Source: Blastocatellia bacterium (GTDB lineage: Bacteria; Acidobacteriota; Blastocatellia; HR10; J050). From it: a DNA stretch of 64,000 bases. The stretch spans positions 37,019-101,018 of the forward strand of contig JALSQX010000102.1 of NCBI GenBank assembly GCA_026985075.1, in the 5' to 3' direction. Positions 47,647-57,139 of the stretch are shown piece by piece. The notes below the pieces were generated by a model, which saw nothing but the letters and a program-made list of their open reading frames with translations, was not told the DNA's origin and did not search any database. Position 1 is the stretch's first letter; every line of letters begins with the position of its first letter. A program made the translations under genes and the position numbers.

Positions 47647-49206
47647 CTATGCCCCTCCCACCCGCCGCTCGTGACCGGCCCAGTAGGGCTCCCGCAACAC
47701 CCGCTTGAGCACTTTACCGCTGGGATTACGCGGCAAGTCTCGAACGAACTCCACTGACCGCGGGCGTTCGAATCCACCCAGCTTGCCTCGGCAAAAATCG
47801 ATGATCTCAGCCTCTGTGGCCGTTGCTCCTTCCTTGAGGACGACGATGGCCTTGACCGTCTCGCCCCATTGAGGATCGGGGACGCCGATGACGGCGGCAT
47901 CGGCGATGGCCGGATGCCGAAACAAAACCTCTTCGACCGCCCGGGAGGAGATCTTCTCGCCGCCGGAAACGATGATGTCTTTCACCCGATCGCGGATGTA
48001 GAGATATCCCTCCTCGTCCACGGTTCCGGCATCGCCAGTGTGCATCCAGCCGCCGCGCAGCGCTTCGGCCGATGCCTCCGGTCGATTCCAATATCCACGC
48101 ATCAATTGCGGGCCGCGCGCGACGACCTCTCCGAGCGCTCCGTGAGGGAGCGGGCGATCATCGGCATCCACGATGCGCACCTCGGTGCCGGCCACCGCTC
48201 GACCCGCCGAGAGCAGGAGATCCGGCCGCTCGCCGAACGCTCGCCGATGATCGGAAGGGAGCAAGAGGCTGAGCGGCGCCGCTTCCGTCATGCCATAAAT
48301 CTGCGTGAATGCGCATCGGAACGTCTCATGCGCCTGCCGGAGCGTCGCCTCGGCGATCGGCGAGCCCCCGTAGATGATCATGCGCAAACGATCGTATCGG
48401 CGGTCGGCGGCATCGGCGACGGTGACCAGGCACGCTTGAATCATCGCCGGGACCAGCGGCGCATAACCGATCTGCTCCTCGCTCAAAGCATGGATGACGA
48501 CCTCGGGATCGAAATCGGCCTGAATGACCAGGCAACCACCCCAGTAGGCGCAGAGGTACGTCCAACCCACGCCGAAGATGTGATAGAGCGGCACGATCAT
48601 CAGGTGGCGCGCGCCCGGCTCCACGTCGAGCGCCAGCGCCATCTGGAGGACGCAGGCCGTCACCGTGCGATGGGTGAGAATCGCTCCTTTGGGCCGTCCC
48701 GTCGTCCCGCTGGTGTAGAGTTGGAAGGCGTCGACTTCGTCGGAGAAGAATCGCTCGGGCGGTCGAGCCGGTTGATCGGCCACCCATTGCTCGTAAGACT
48801 CCCAGTCGGGCGCCCGTCCATCCAGGGCGATGAACCGCTCCACAGTGTCCAGTTGAGGGCGAATATCGTCGATGGCCGGGAGGTACTCCTTCCCGGCGAA
48901 CACGATCCGGGCCCGAGCATCGTTGATCATGTAGGCCCATTCCGTCCGAGAGAGCCGGTAATTGAGAGGAGCGGGGACGACGCCCGCTCGCGAAGCGGCG
49001 AAGTAGAGGAAGATGTATTCGATGCTGTTCTTGGCGACGATGGCCACCCGATCGCCAATGCCCAATCCGGCGGCGATGAGCGCCCGAGCCAGCCGGTGCG
49101 TTTCCACCTGTGCCTGCCGATAGCTCAGGCGCCGACGGCCTTGAACGATGAAATCCGCCTCGGGATGCTCCCGAGCGCGAAAGTCGAGGAAATCGTGAAG
49201 TCGCAT
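47647..49206 (-). CDS. acyl-CoA synthetase (AMP-forming)
   Basis: 519 residues from the ATG at 49206 (MRLHDFLDF), which aligns with the usual start; a longer frame to 49329 adds an unrelated tail. AMP-binding motifs are complete: YTSGTTGRPKGA, IYGMTEAAPL, HTGDAG and GGEKISSRAVEEVL, and the C-terminal catalytic Lys lies in PSGKVLKRVL. It activates a carboxylic acid as acyl-AMP and then acyl-CoA in the cytoplasm. Chain length cannot be told. It has no adjacent fatty-acid gene, but a second ligase lies 13 kb away. Confidence 0.9.
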   Translation of the reverse strand: MRLHDFLDFRAREHPEADFIVQGRRRLSYRQAQVETHRLARALIAAGLGIGDRVAIVAKNSIEYIFLYFAASRAGVVPAPLNYRLSRTEWAYMINDARARIVFAGKEYLPAIDDIRPQLDTVERFIALDGRAPDWESYEQWVADQPARPPERFFSDEVDAFQLYTSGTTGRPKGAILTHRTVTACVLQMALALDVEPGARHLMIVPLYHIFGVGWTYLCAYWGGCLVIQADFDPEVVIHALSEEQIGYAPLVPAMIQACLVTVADAADRRYDRLRMIIYGGSPIAEATLRQAHETFRCAFTQIYGMTEAAPLSLLLPSDHRRAFGERPDLLLSAGRAVAGTEVRIVDADDRPLPHGALGEVVARGPQLMRGYWNRPEASAEALRGGWMHTGDAGTVDEEGYLYIRDRVKDIIVSGGEKISSRAVEEVLFRHPAIADAAVIGVPDPQWGETVKAIVVLKEGATATEAEIIDFCRGKLGGFERPRSVEFVRDLPRNPSGKVLKRVLREPYWAGHERRVGGA

Positions 49207-49429
49207 CGTTTCATGCCTCGTCGTGGAATCAATCGTCGGTTGGGCCTCGCTCTCCTCGCTGACCGGGGTGCTGAGGGAGGGTCCGGAGTCGAAGCCCGAA
49301 CGGTGAACGCACCCATCGAGCGCCGACATCAGACCATGGAGTCCACCGAAGGTGTGGCCTCCATCGCGTCTGTAGCGTTCGTGGCATTCGTCACGTTCGA
49401 CGTCATGGACTCCATCGATCCCGATGGCC

Positions 49430-50104
49430 TCAGCGGGTGAGGATCATCATTCGCAGCAAATCGGCGGTATTTTCTGCTGAATTGGCCAATCGTCCCAGCG
49501 AGTCGAATATTTTCATCAGCATGAAGATGCTCACCGGATCGATCTCTCTCTCCATGGCGAACATATCCTGCAGCAATCGCCGTTCGATCTTATCCGATTC
49601 CCACTCCTGAGTGCTGATCTTCTCGGTGATCTCCAAGGCCTGGCGGACTTCGGGGCCTTGCAGCGCCTTTCGCATCAATTCGCTGATCTGTTGAGCTAAC
49701 TCGCAGAGATTCTGTGAGGTGGCAATGACTTTCTCCACATACTCGCGCGCGCCGCCGTGGAGCGCCTCGGGCAATCGCGTTTGCCGATAGGTCAGCAAGA
49801 CGGCGTAGTCTTTGGCGCTATCGGCGATGGAGTCCTGCGCCTTGAGATAGTTCAACAGATCCATGCGATTCACCGGGAGGAAGATGGATTTGGGAAGGTG
49901 CTCGCGGATTTCCGCTTTGATGATGTCCGCCTCGTGCTCGGTCTTGGACAGTTGCTTGCGCAGGAGATTGATCTTGTCATACTCCTCGGCCAGCCAGGCG
50001 TCGGTGATGGGCCGGACGAGCAGCACGCACTCATGCACTTTCTTGGCGTGCTCGACCAAGGGACCGAATGGAGACTTACCGAACAACGCCGCTATCGGGT
50101 GCAT
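49430..50104 (-). CDS. DUF47 (PhoU-like, TIGR00153) phosphate-transport regulator
   Basis: 224 residues, all helical. Motifs of the DUF47/TIGR00153 family are KTEHEADIIKAEI near residue 55, NRMDLLNYLKAQDSIADSAKD and DKIERRLLQDMFAMER. The pairs of acidic residues bind metal in PhoU relatives. It lies 21 bp after the PiT gene on the same strand; the pair is a common two-gene unit in which the DUF47 protein is thought to control the transporter. Confidence 0.88.
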   Translation of the reverse strand: MHPIAALFGKSPFGPLVEHAKKVHECVLLVRPITDAWLAEEYDKINLLRKQLSKTEHEADIIKAEIREHLPKSIFLPVNRMDLLNYLKAQDSIADSAKDYAVLLTYRQTRLPEALHGGAREYVEKVIATSQNLCELAQQISELMRKALQGPEVRQALEITEKISTQEWESDKIERRLLQDMFAMEREIDPVSIFMLMKIFDSLGRLANSAENTADLLRMMILTR

Positions 50105-50125
50105 GGCCTCATTATACTTTCTCCC

Positions 50126-51358
50126 CTAAGACCATGCAAGTTTGCCCAACCAGTAGAGGCCTCCGGCGATGAGGCCAACGGCGGGAACGTTCACCAGCCA
50201 GGAGACGATGATGTTGCGCACCACGCGAAGATCCAGAGCGGCGACGCCCCGGGCCAGACCGACGCCGATGACGGCTCCCACGATGGTGTGCGTCGTGGAG
50301 ACGGGAATCCCGATCTTGCTGCAGACGAGCACAGTGGTCGCGCAAGAGAACTCGGCGGCGAATCCGCGCGAGGGAGTGAGTTCAGTAATGCGCGTCCCCA
50401 CCGTCTCGATGACGCGGCGGCCGAGGATGAAAAGACCGATGATGATGCCCACGCCCCCGAGCACCAGAAGCCCGAGAGGGACGGGAACTTCGGCTCCTGG
50501 ATCGCCGCCATTCTCGATGGTCCACACGGCGGCCAGTGGACCGATGGCGTTGGCCACGTCATTGGCGCCATGTGAGAACGCCATCATGCAGGCGGTGAGG
50601 ATCTGCAGGCCACGAAAGATCGATTCCACTTGCGGCTCGCGAGCGTTGCGTCGCCGACTCATGGTGAACGCCCAGGCGACGAATGCCGTCAGTCCGCCGA
50701 CGCCTCCGGCTATGAGCAGCGCCTGACCGAGCGGGAGATGGAGTTTCAATCGAGGCATCCCTTTGTAGACCGCCGAGAGCGTGATGATGGCGAAGACGAG
50801 GAACACGAATAACGGCGACCACGCGGCGGCTGCCCGACCGGCATCCTCGCGTTTCATGATCAGGCGGTGAATGAAGGTCACCATCACGAACGCCATGATC
50901 ATGCCGACGATCGGCGAGGTGAGCCACGAGAGGACGATGGTCACCACTTTCGCCCAATTGACGGCATCGACGCCGGCGCCGATGATGCCGAACCCCAGCA
51001 CGGCGCCGACGATGGAGTGTGTCGTCGAGACGGGCAATCCGAGGAGCGAAGCCCCATGCAGCCAGATGGCCCCGGCCAGGAGCGAGGCGGTCATCCCCAG
51101 AGCCAGATCCTGCCAATGTCCCTGAAAGGCGCCGGTATCCAGGATGCCTTTCCGGATCGTCTCGGCCACATGTTTACCGACCAGCGTGGCCCCGAGAAAT
51201 TCGAATAATGCGCAAAGGAGGAGAGCTTGAAAGAGGGTGAGCGCTTTTGAGCCCACCGACGTTCCCATGGAATTGGCCGCATCATTGGCGCCAATACCGA
51301 ACGCCATGTAAAATCCCAGCATCAACCCGACGATGAGAAGCAACGATATCTCGCCCAT
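50126..51358 (-). CDS. pit: PiT-family inorganic phosphate transporter
   Basis: 410 residues from the ATG at 51358, with GGGAGAT upstream. About ten membrane helices in two related halves, each with the family signature: FGIGANDAANSMGT near the start and FSHGANDVANAIGP past the middle, and twice PVSTTH. These proteins bring in phosphate with protons or cations. It is the first gene of a unit with DUF47. No Pho-box-like site was recognised upstream. Confidence 0.92.
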   Translation of the reverse strand: MGEISLLLIVGLMLGFYMAFGIGANDAANSMGTSVGSKALTLFQALLLCALFEFLGATLVGKHVAETIRKGILDTGAFQGHWQDLALGMTASLLAGAIWLHGASLLGLPVSTTHSIVGAVLGFGIIGAGVDAVNWAKVVTIVLSWLTSPIVGMIMAFVMVTFIHRLIMKREDAGRAAAAWSPLFVFLVFAIITLSAVYKGMPRLKLHLPLGQALLIAGGVGGLTAFVAWAFTMSRRRNAREPQVESIFRGLQILTACMMAFSHGANDVANAIGPLAAVWTIENGGDPGAEVPVPLGLLVLGGVGIIIGLFILGRRVIETVGTRITELTPSRGFAAEFSCATTVLVCSKIGIPVSTTHTIVGAVIGVGLARGVAALDLRVVRNIIVSWLVNVPAVGLIAGGLYWLGKLAWS

Positions 51359-51589
51359 GCCGATCATCTCCCACAATCACAATCCAGCCATTCGGTTGAA
51401 TCATGTTCGAGTTGTTCGCAGGTCTCAATGCTGCCCCCTTCGAGATGGCTTCTTAAGCTAAAGCCATTCGTCGTGCAAGTCCAGCCTGTGATGAAAAAGA
51501 GCGATTCTTGGGAGGAAAGTATGTGCCGAGGAATGACTCTTGGCAAGGCCGGATCGGAGATACTTAATAGGTGGTGGGGCTCGAAACGA

Positions 51590-51960
51590 GCTGCCCAGTG
51601 ACGGCTCCCCGCCGACGAGCGGCGGGGCTTCCAGGGGCGAGCCCCGGAGCTGGTCTCCGGGGTCCTTTGACGTTGGTCAGCTAGTCGGACGGATTCCCCA
51701 TCCTCTCTGAAAAGCCCCGGAGCCGGTCTCCGGGGATGGTCATGTTACCGCCAGGCACGTTCCCACCTGACGCTTCCTCGCCGACGAGCGGCGAGGCTTC
51801 CCTGGTGGGGGGAAGAGTCATTCGTGACTGGCGAGCACCTGAGGCTTCCCCGACGAGCGGCGAGGTTTCCTCGATGAATGACTTTCTTCTCACAATGAGT
51901 TCCAACTGTGACGCCTCCCCGCCGACGAGCGGTGGGGCCTCGGAAGTTTCCTCTCCACCT
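51590..51960. repeat. palindrome island, reverse orientation
   Basis: Five GC-rich stem-loops (about 51607, 51640, 51715, 51775 and 51912) of the CTCCCCGCCGACGAGCGGCGGGG and GAGCCCCGGAGCTGGTCTCC types, with AGCTAGTC and TCATTCGTGACTGGCGAG linkers. It fills most of the 640-bp gap between the phosphate genes and the phosphotransferase gene. Confidence 0.7.
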
Positions 51961-51997
51961 TAACGAACTACATTGGAACCGACTCCAGGAGAACGCC

Positions 51998-53083
51998 CTA
52001 ACCGGTCAACCGATCGATCCGCCGCTTCTGGAGAGCCAACACTGCCGTTCGCCCCAGGACGCGCACGTAGTCGATCAATCCGGCGAACCGCTCATCCCGA
52101 CTGAATCCTCGTCGATAGCGGACATAAATCTGCTGCACAATGACGGCGATTTTGAACAGCGCGTAGACGTAGTAGTAGAGCACATCGGAGACGTCCCGAC
52201 CGCTCTTTGTCGCATAGCGCTCGACCAGGCCGTGCCGATTCAAGTTACCGGGCAACGTGGTCAGACAAAACCGCCATGCCTGCAGTTCATCCGGATCATC
52301 GGGATCGATCCAATACCCCAGCGTCGTTCCCAAGTCCATGAGCGGATCGCCGATGGTGGCCATCTCCCAATCCAGCACGGCCTTGATGTGCGCGAGATCC
52401 GTGGGATCGAGTACCAGATTGTCGTACTTGTAATCGTTGTGAATCAGAGCTGCACCCGATTCCGGCGGTTTATGGTCGTCGAGCCAACGGGCCACCCGTT
52501 CGATGTCCGGAATGTCGTCAGTGCGCGCCCTCTGGTATCGTTCGGTCCATCCGCGAATCTGCCGCTCCACGTAGCCCGCCGGTCGCCCCATCTCTTTCAA
52601 GCCCGCCGCGGCGTAATCGACGGCATGAATTTCGACGAGGTTGTCGATGAAGGCTTCGGATAGGCGCCGCATGATGTCCGGGGTGAGGGTCAATCCTTTC
52701 GGCGGTTGCGCCCGCAGGATGATGCCGGTGACGCGTTCCATGATGTAAAAAGGAGCACCCACCACGGATTCGTCCGAGCAGTAGAGAAGCGGTCGAGGCA
52801 CCCTGGGATAGACGGCGCACAATCCCGACAAGATGCGATATTCCCGACTCATATCGTGAGCCGTTTTGATCTTGACGCCGAGTGGCGGGCGCCGCAAGAC
52901 CAGCTCTCGATCGCCGGCGCGCAGCAGGTAGGTCAAATTCGAATAGCCGCTGGGGAATTGCTCCACGGTCAACGGACCGGCGCAATCGGGGAGATGCTCT
53001 CCGAGATACCTCTGGAGCGTCTCCAGATTCAGTTCTTCTCCCGGACGAACGGGACCCGGTCGGTCAATCCAATCGTCGATCAT
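51998..53083 (-). CDS. phosphotransferase of the aminoglycoside-kinase-like (ACAD10/11-type) family
   Basis: 361 residues from the ATG at 53083 (GGAGGGAGATCTC upstream). Kinase-like fold: ELVLRRPP (Lys/Arg strand), HNDYKYDNLVLD as the catalytic HxDxxxxN loop and VLDWEMATIGDPLMDLG as the metal-binding Asp. This branch is regularly linked, or fused as in ACAD10/11, to acyl-CoA dehydrogenases, and here the dehydrogenase gene lies 36 bp upstream. In the animal proteins this domain phosphorylates hydroxy fatty acyl-CoAs; the same role is likely but unproven here. Confidence 0.85.
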   Translation of the reverse strand: MIDDWIDRPGPVRPGEELNLETLQRYLGEHLPDCAGPLTVEQFPSGYSNLTYLLRAGDRELVLRRPPLGVKIKTAHDMSREYRILSGLCAVYPRVPRPLLYCSDESVVGAPFYIMERVTGIILRAQPPKGLTLTPDIMRRLSEAFIDNLVEIHAVDYAAAGLKEMGRPAGYVERQIRGWTERYQRARTDDIPDIERVARWLDDHKPPESGAALIHNDYKYDNLVLDPTDLAHIKAVLDWEMATIGDPLMDLGTTLGYWIDPDDPDELQAWRFCLTTLPGNLNRHGLVERYATKSGRDVSDVLYYYVYALFKIAVIVQQIYVRYRRGFSRDERFAGLIDYVRVLGRTAVLALQKRRIDRLTG

Positions 53084-53119
53084 GAGATCTCCCTCCACCG
53101 CATTCTCCTCTCGCTCCCT

Positions 53120-54325
53120 TCACGATGTAGTCATTCCATGGGCCCGCAAGATTCGTCGGGCCACGGCCGCCTTATGAACTTCATCGGCGCCATCGTAAAT
53201 GCGGGCGGCGCGCTCGTGACGATACCAGAAGGCCAGTGGGGTATCATCGGTCACGCCGAGGCCACCGTGAATTTGGATCGCGCGGTCCAGCGCGCGATGA
53301 AGGACGTTGGCCACGAAAAATTTGATCAGCGAAATCTCCTGGCGAGCTGCCGAAGCGCCCTCCCGATCGATCTTCCAGGCGGTCTGGAGCACCATCCAGC
53401 GGGCGGCATCGATCTCGGCTCGACTCTCGGCGATCCAGGCTTGAATCATCTGACGGGTGCCAAGCGGTTGACCGGGCGCGAGCTGACGCCGGGCGGCGCG
53501 CCGGCACATGAGTTCGAAGGCGCGTTCGCAGATGCCGATCCAGCGCATGCCATGATGAATGCGCCCCGGCCCTAATCGCTCCTGGGCGATGACGAATCCG
53601 GCGCCTTCGGGACCGAGCCGATTGCTCTGCGGCACGCGGCAGTTGTCCAGGACGATCTCACCGTGACTCGCCCAATCCCGACCAGCATGGCCCATCACGG
53701 GAATATTGCGTACCAAATTGAACCCCGGCGCATCGGTGGGGACGATGATCTGGCTGGCGCGGCGATGAGGACTGTCGGCGTCGGGATTGGTGACGGCCAT
53801 CACGATGGCGAAGGCCGCCCCATCGGCGCCGGTGACGAACCATTTTCGACCGTTGATGACGTAATCCTCTCCTTCTTTGACCGCCGTGGTCTTCATCCAG
53901 ACGGGATTCGAACCGGGATAGTCGGGTTCGGTCATGGCGAAGCAACTCCGTATCTCACCGCGAACGAGCGGCATGAGATACGTTTCTTTTTGCTCGGCGG
54001 TGCCGTAGTGCATGAGGATTTCCATGTTCCCGACATCGGGCGCCTGGCAGTTGAACGCATAGTGGCCGATGGGACTGCGGCCGAGTTCCTCGCTCACCGA
54101 AGCGAATTCCAGGAGCGAGAGGCCCATGCCGCCATATTGCTTGGGCAAGAACGGTGCCCACCAGCCGCGCTCTTTCACCTGACGCCGCACGGCATTGAGC
54201 GCCGGAAGTACCTCGGGAAACGGTTTGCTGAGGAAGTCGCCTTCCAACGGATAGATCTCCCGCTGCATGAACGCACGGATCTCGTCCACCAGCGTTCGCA
54301 CGTGTTCGGGAATGCTGAAGTCCAT
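53120..54325 (-). CDS. acyl-CoA dehydrogenase
   Basis: 401 residues; GGGAGGAGG precedes the ATG. Sequence marks of the family: CFAMTEPDYPGSNPV (FAD/substrate binding), WFVTGADGAAFAIVM, MAHAGRDWASHGEIVLDNCR-like text around residue 230, RIHHGMRWIG and IQIHGGLGVTDDTPL near the C terminus. It should insert a trans-2 double bond into an acyl-CoA using FAD. The following phosphotransferase gene and the preceding histidine phosphatase gene form a set seen in ACAD10/11-like clusters. Confidence 0.9.
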   Translation of the reverse strand: MDFSIPEHVRTLVDEIRAFMQREIYPLEGDFLSKPFPEVLPALNAVRRQVKERGWWAPFLPKQYGGMGLSLLEFASVSEELGRSPIGHYAFNCQAPDVGNMEILMHYGTAEQKETYLMPLVRGEIRSCFAMTEPDYPGSNPVWMKTTAVKEGEDYVINGRKWFVTGADGAAFAIVMAVTNPDADSPHRRASQIIVPTDAPGFNLVRNIPVMGHAGRDWASHGEIVLDNCRVPQSNRLGPEGAGFVIAQERLGPGRIHHGMRWIGICERAFELMCRRAARRQLAPGQPLGTRQMIQAWIAESRAEIDAARWMVLQTAWKIDREGASAARQEISLIKFFVANVLHRALDRAIQIHGGLGVTDDTPLAFWYRHERAARIYDGADEVHKAAVARRILRAHGMTTS

Positions 54326-54339
54326 AGCCTCCTCCCGGG

Positions 54340-55053
54340 CTAACGATAGGTGAGCAAATCGGGCGCATCGAGGTGAGGCGTGGCATTGAACGCATAGAGC
54401 GAGAATCGTCCTTCGGAGAAGAGAAATTCCGCATATCCGGCATTGCGGACGATCCAGCTCAATTCCAGCGCCTTTTCATCGCTCAGATCGAGCGCGTATC
54501 CCACCGCAGCCGCCACCGGTCCGCCGGAAGTGAATGCCACGACGGCGCGACCGCGCTCCACGCCTGCGATCATCTGGCGCACGCCCGCCTGGACGCGAGC
54601 GCGGAACGCCGGCCAGGATTCCACATCCGGCACGTTCAACTCTCCTCTCACCCACATTCGCGTGATCTTCACAAAGAGGCGACCGAACGCCCGCTTGGCC
54701 CTTTCCCCACCTTCTCGGAACGTCGCCACGGCCTCTCCAATCGATGGGTCTCGCCGTTGCAATTCGGGCAATACCCGTTCGAGAAGTCGATCGCTCTGAA
54801 ACTCGTCCAGTTCGGGGAGCACGATCGGTTCGGGCCAGGCGAGCCCATGCCGACGATACGTCGCGGCAACGAGGTCATGAGTTTGTCGATGGCGGCGGCG
54901 CGGTCCAATGTAAACGCGGGTGAAGATGAGTCCCCACTTCGCCCAGTAATCTCCCAGGCGTCGCGATTGCTTTTCTCCGAGCGGCGAGAGGCGATCGTAA
55001 TCCCCGCTGAAGGTCGTAGCCTGACCATGACGGACGAGGAACAAACGACTCAT
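54340..55053 (-). CDS. histidine phosphatase family protein
   Basis: 237 residues from the ATG at 55053, with GGGGAG upstream. The phosphatase signature is LVRHGQA near residue 5, with an Arg in YIGPRRRHRQT and a second His region expected near FTSGGPV; note that the usual second catalytic His appears to be replaced there (TSGGP in place of THGGP), which may weaken activity. It ends 14 bp before the acyl-CoA dehydrogenase and is probably co-transcribed with it and the phosphotransferase. Confidence 0.75.
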   Translation of the reverse strand: MSRLFLVRHGQATTFSGDYDRLSPLGEKQSRRLGDYWAKWGLIFTRVYIGPRRRHRQTHDLVAATYRRHGLAWPEPIVLPELDEFQSDRLLERVLPELQRRDPSIGEAVATFREGGERAKRAFGRLFVKITRMWVRGELNVPDVESWPAFRARVQAGVRQMIAGVERGRAVVAFTSGGPVAAAVGYALDLSDEKALELSWIVRNAGYAEFLFSEGRFSLYAFNATPHLDAPDLLTYR

Positions 55054-55270
55054 GAAGTACTCCCCTCTAGTGAAGCTGAACGGACCACCGACGGGCGACG
55101 AAGCTGTGCTCCCGGACGCCACCAATCCGGCGATGGCCCCTGGGCTCATGATGAACCCCTCGAAAATCACCGCCGAGGCGCAGAGAACGCAAAGATCCTC
55201 CGAGAGGCTTTTTCATGTCGTCGATGTGGCATCTGTACACCATGGGCGACTCTCTCAAAGAATACGAGTG

Positions 55271-55290
55271 GCGCAAGCCGCCAGCTTGCG
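55271..55290. repeat. GCGCAAG-type palindrome
   Basis: GCGCAAGCCGCCAGCTTGCG, an imperfect inverted repeat of the family first seen at 7991, in the 257-bp gap between the histidine phosphatase and dusB genes. Confidence 0.55.
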
Positions 55291-55310
55291 TTACATCTGT
55301 CAATAAGTCC

Positions 55311-56393
55311 TCATGAAGCCACCGAAGCATGATCCCGGGCGCGCACATCGTGCTGAGCGATTTTTCGGAAATATCCTTCGATGCGTTCCAGAAACATATG
55401 GCGACTGGTGAGCTGAGGGAGATGGCCTCGAAATGTCGTCGAATGCGGCAGTCCTTTCAGGTAAGCCATCAATTGACGACGAAACACGCGAAGGGCGATC
55501 TCTTCGCCCGTGTAAGCGGCGAGCAGATCGAAGTGTCGTCGTATCATCGTCAGTCGCTCATCCAGCGATGGATGCGGCGGTGGGAGCGCGGCCAGCGCGG
55601 GCGATGCGGGGCGGGTCCGACGCACTTCTTCGATCACGCATTGACGGAAAATCCAGGGGTTGCCAATGGCGCCGCGCCCGATCATCACCGCATCACAGCC
55701 GGTGACGGCGAGCATATCGAAGGCATCGCTCGCCGTGAAAATGTCGCCATTGCCGATCACCGGGATGCGTACAGCCTGCTTCACACAGGCGATGAGGTCC
55801 AGATTGGCTTGACCATCGTACATCTGACGGCGCGTGCGCGGATGAAGCATGATGGCGTCTACGCCCTCGTCCTCACAGAGGCGCGCGACCTCCACGGCAT
55901 TAATGCTGTGCTCGTCCCAACCGGCGCGCATCTTCACGGTGAGCGGCATGCGAAGCCGCGGACGAAGCGCGCGCAGGATGCGCTGGAGAACGCGCGGATT
56001 GCGCAGGAGCGCCGAGCCGCTTCCTCCCTTGATGATCTTCTTGACCGGACAGCCACAGTTCAGGTTGATCATGGTGGCTCCATAATCCTGGATCATCTCG
56101 GCAGCGCGTCGCATCACCTCGGGATCGGTGCCGCTGATCTGAACCATGATGGGATGTTCATCGGGCAGGAACTCCATCATCTGCAAGCTGCGTTCGCCCC
56201 CTGCGGCCAGCGCCACGCTGCTCAGCATCTCCGTGGACACCAGAGAGGCTCCCTGCTCGCGAGCCAGGAGGCGATAGGGGAGATTGGTCACATTGCACAT
56301 GGGAGCCAACAGGTAGCGATTGGGAATCTCCACATCGGCGATGCGGAAAGAGACGAGCGGTAGTTGTCGCCACCAGCGACTTCGGGCGCTCAT
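55311..56393 (-). CDS. dusB: tRNA-dihydrouridine synthase
   Basis: 360 residues from the ATG at 56393; longer upstream frames add low-complexity text. DusB motifs: LAPMCNVTNLPYR (substrate strand), STEMLSS, NLNCGCPVKKI (catalytic Cys is the Cys before Pro), VKMRAGWDE, MLHPRTR and VIGNGDIF with IGRGAIGNPWIF. The enzyme uses FMN and NADPH to reduce a uridine in the tRNA D-loop. The tail (HMFLERIEGYF) is typical. It lies upstream of the lipid-type cluster without an obvious link. Confidence 0.9.
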   Translation of the reverse strand: MSARSRWWRQLPLVSFRIADVEIPNRYLLAPMCNVTNLPYRLLAREQGASLVSTEMLSSVALAAGGERSLQMMEFLPDEHPIMVQISGTDPEVMRRAAEMIQDYGATMINLNCGCPVKKIIKGGSGSALLRNPRVLQRILRALRPRLRMPLTVKMRAGWDEHSINAVEVARLCEDEGVDAIMLHPRTRRQMYDGQANLDLIACVKQAVRIPVIGNGDIFTASDAFDMLAVTGCDAVMIGRGAIGNPWIFRQCVIEEVRRTRPASPALAALPPPHPSLDERLTMIRRHFDLLAAYTGEEIALRVFRRQLMAYLKGLPHSTTFRGHLPQLTSRHMFLERIEGYFRKIAQHDVRARDHASVAS

Positions 56394-56744
56394 GTCGATG
56401 CGGGCAAAAGCGGTGGGATCGGCGACATGTCTCGCCCCTCGTTCCCTCTTCGGCCTCGGAGAAAGAGAAGAGAAGGGATATGAAGTCTCATGGCGCACAT
56501 GAGATGAACTCGATGGCGGCATGGTGATCTCTGCTTGGCCTCGCTCTCTCATTCGACGGAGCAGCAAAGAATAGTGGTGAGAGGAAAACGGTGTCAATGC
56601 TTCATCCGTCGGGCGCTGACCGGACGTGAGGGGCTGAGGAGGGGCGCGACGCTCGCGCTCCAGGACGCCGGCCTCTCCCGAGAGGGCGCGGTCGTCGATG
56701 AGGGGTGACCAATCCCTGTCCTGGTTTGCGTTTCCACGCTCATC

Positions 56745-56983
56745 TTGACAACGAACCGTGATTTCGATACCTTATTTGTTTCTCATGGGAAAGCGAGGGC
56801 CGACAACTCGATATATTGATCTCACCCGCTGTCGTCTCCGCTGTTGTCGAATGCGCCCGTACATGTGGGCGAGGGCGGCGGGATGTGAGGTGAGGCCCTC
56901 AAGATCGTTGCTCACGTAGCAGTCATCATAACCGAGCTGACATCTCAACCCGCTGCCTTCCCCCGAGGGCAGCGGGTTTTTTT
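56745..56983 (+). ncRNA. probable structured ncRNA of about 200 nt (6S-like candidate)
   Basis: TTGACA at 56745 and TACCTT at 56768, 17 bp apart, form a promoter. No frame follows. The region folds: CTCACCCGC near 56820 pairs with GCGGGATGTGAG near 56885, enclosing a hairpin CGCCC...GGGCG. It ends in a strong rho-independent terminator (56949-56983). Size and the long-hairpin shape fit 6S RNA, but the diagnostic bubble was not verified. It could be another small RNA or an mRNA leader, although the terminator comes well before the next gene. Confidence 0.5.
56949..56983 (+). terminator. rho-independent terminator
   Basis: CCCGCTGCC, a short loop, GGGCAGCGGG and seven T bases. It closes the candidate ncRNA and precedes the peroxiredoxin gene by 156 bp. 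Confidence 0.85.
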
Positions 56984-57139
56984 CTTCATGGATGGCCTGA
57001 TGGCTTGTTTGAGCGTGGACAGTCTCAACGGCATATCAACCGGCTGCTGGATGGCCCTCGATCAGTTGTTGGGGGATGTCCACGGCATTGGCTGCTCGCA
57101 GCCGGTGATCAAAACTTCGAGCAAAGGAGGTGAACGAAT

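Noticed and set aside
47869..49440. A 523-codon open frame opposite the acyl-CoA synthetase
   Set aside because: The other strand carries all AMP-binding motifs; this frame has no domain and is a shadow.
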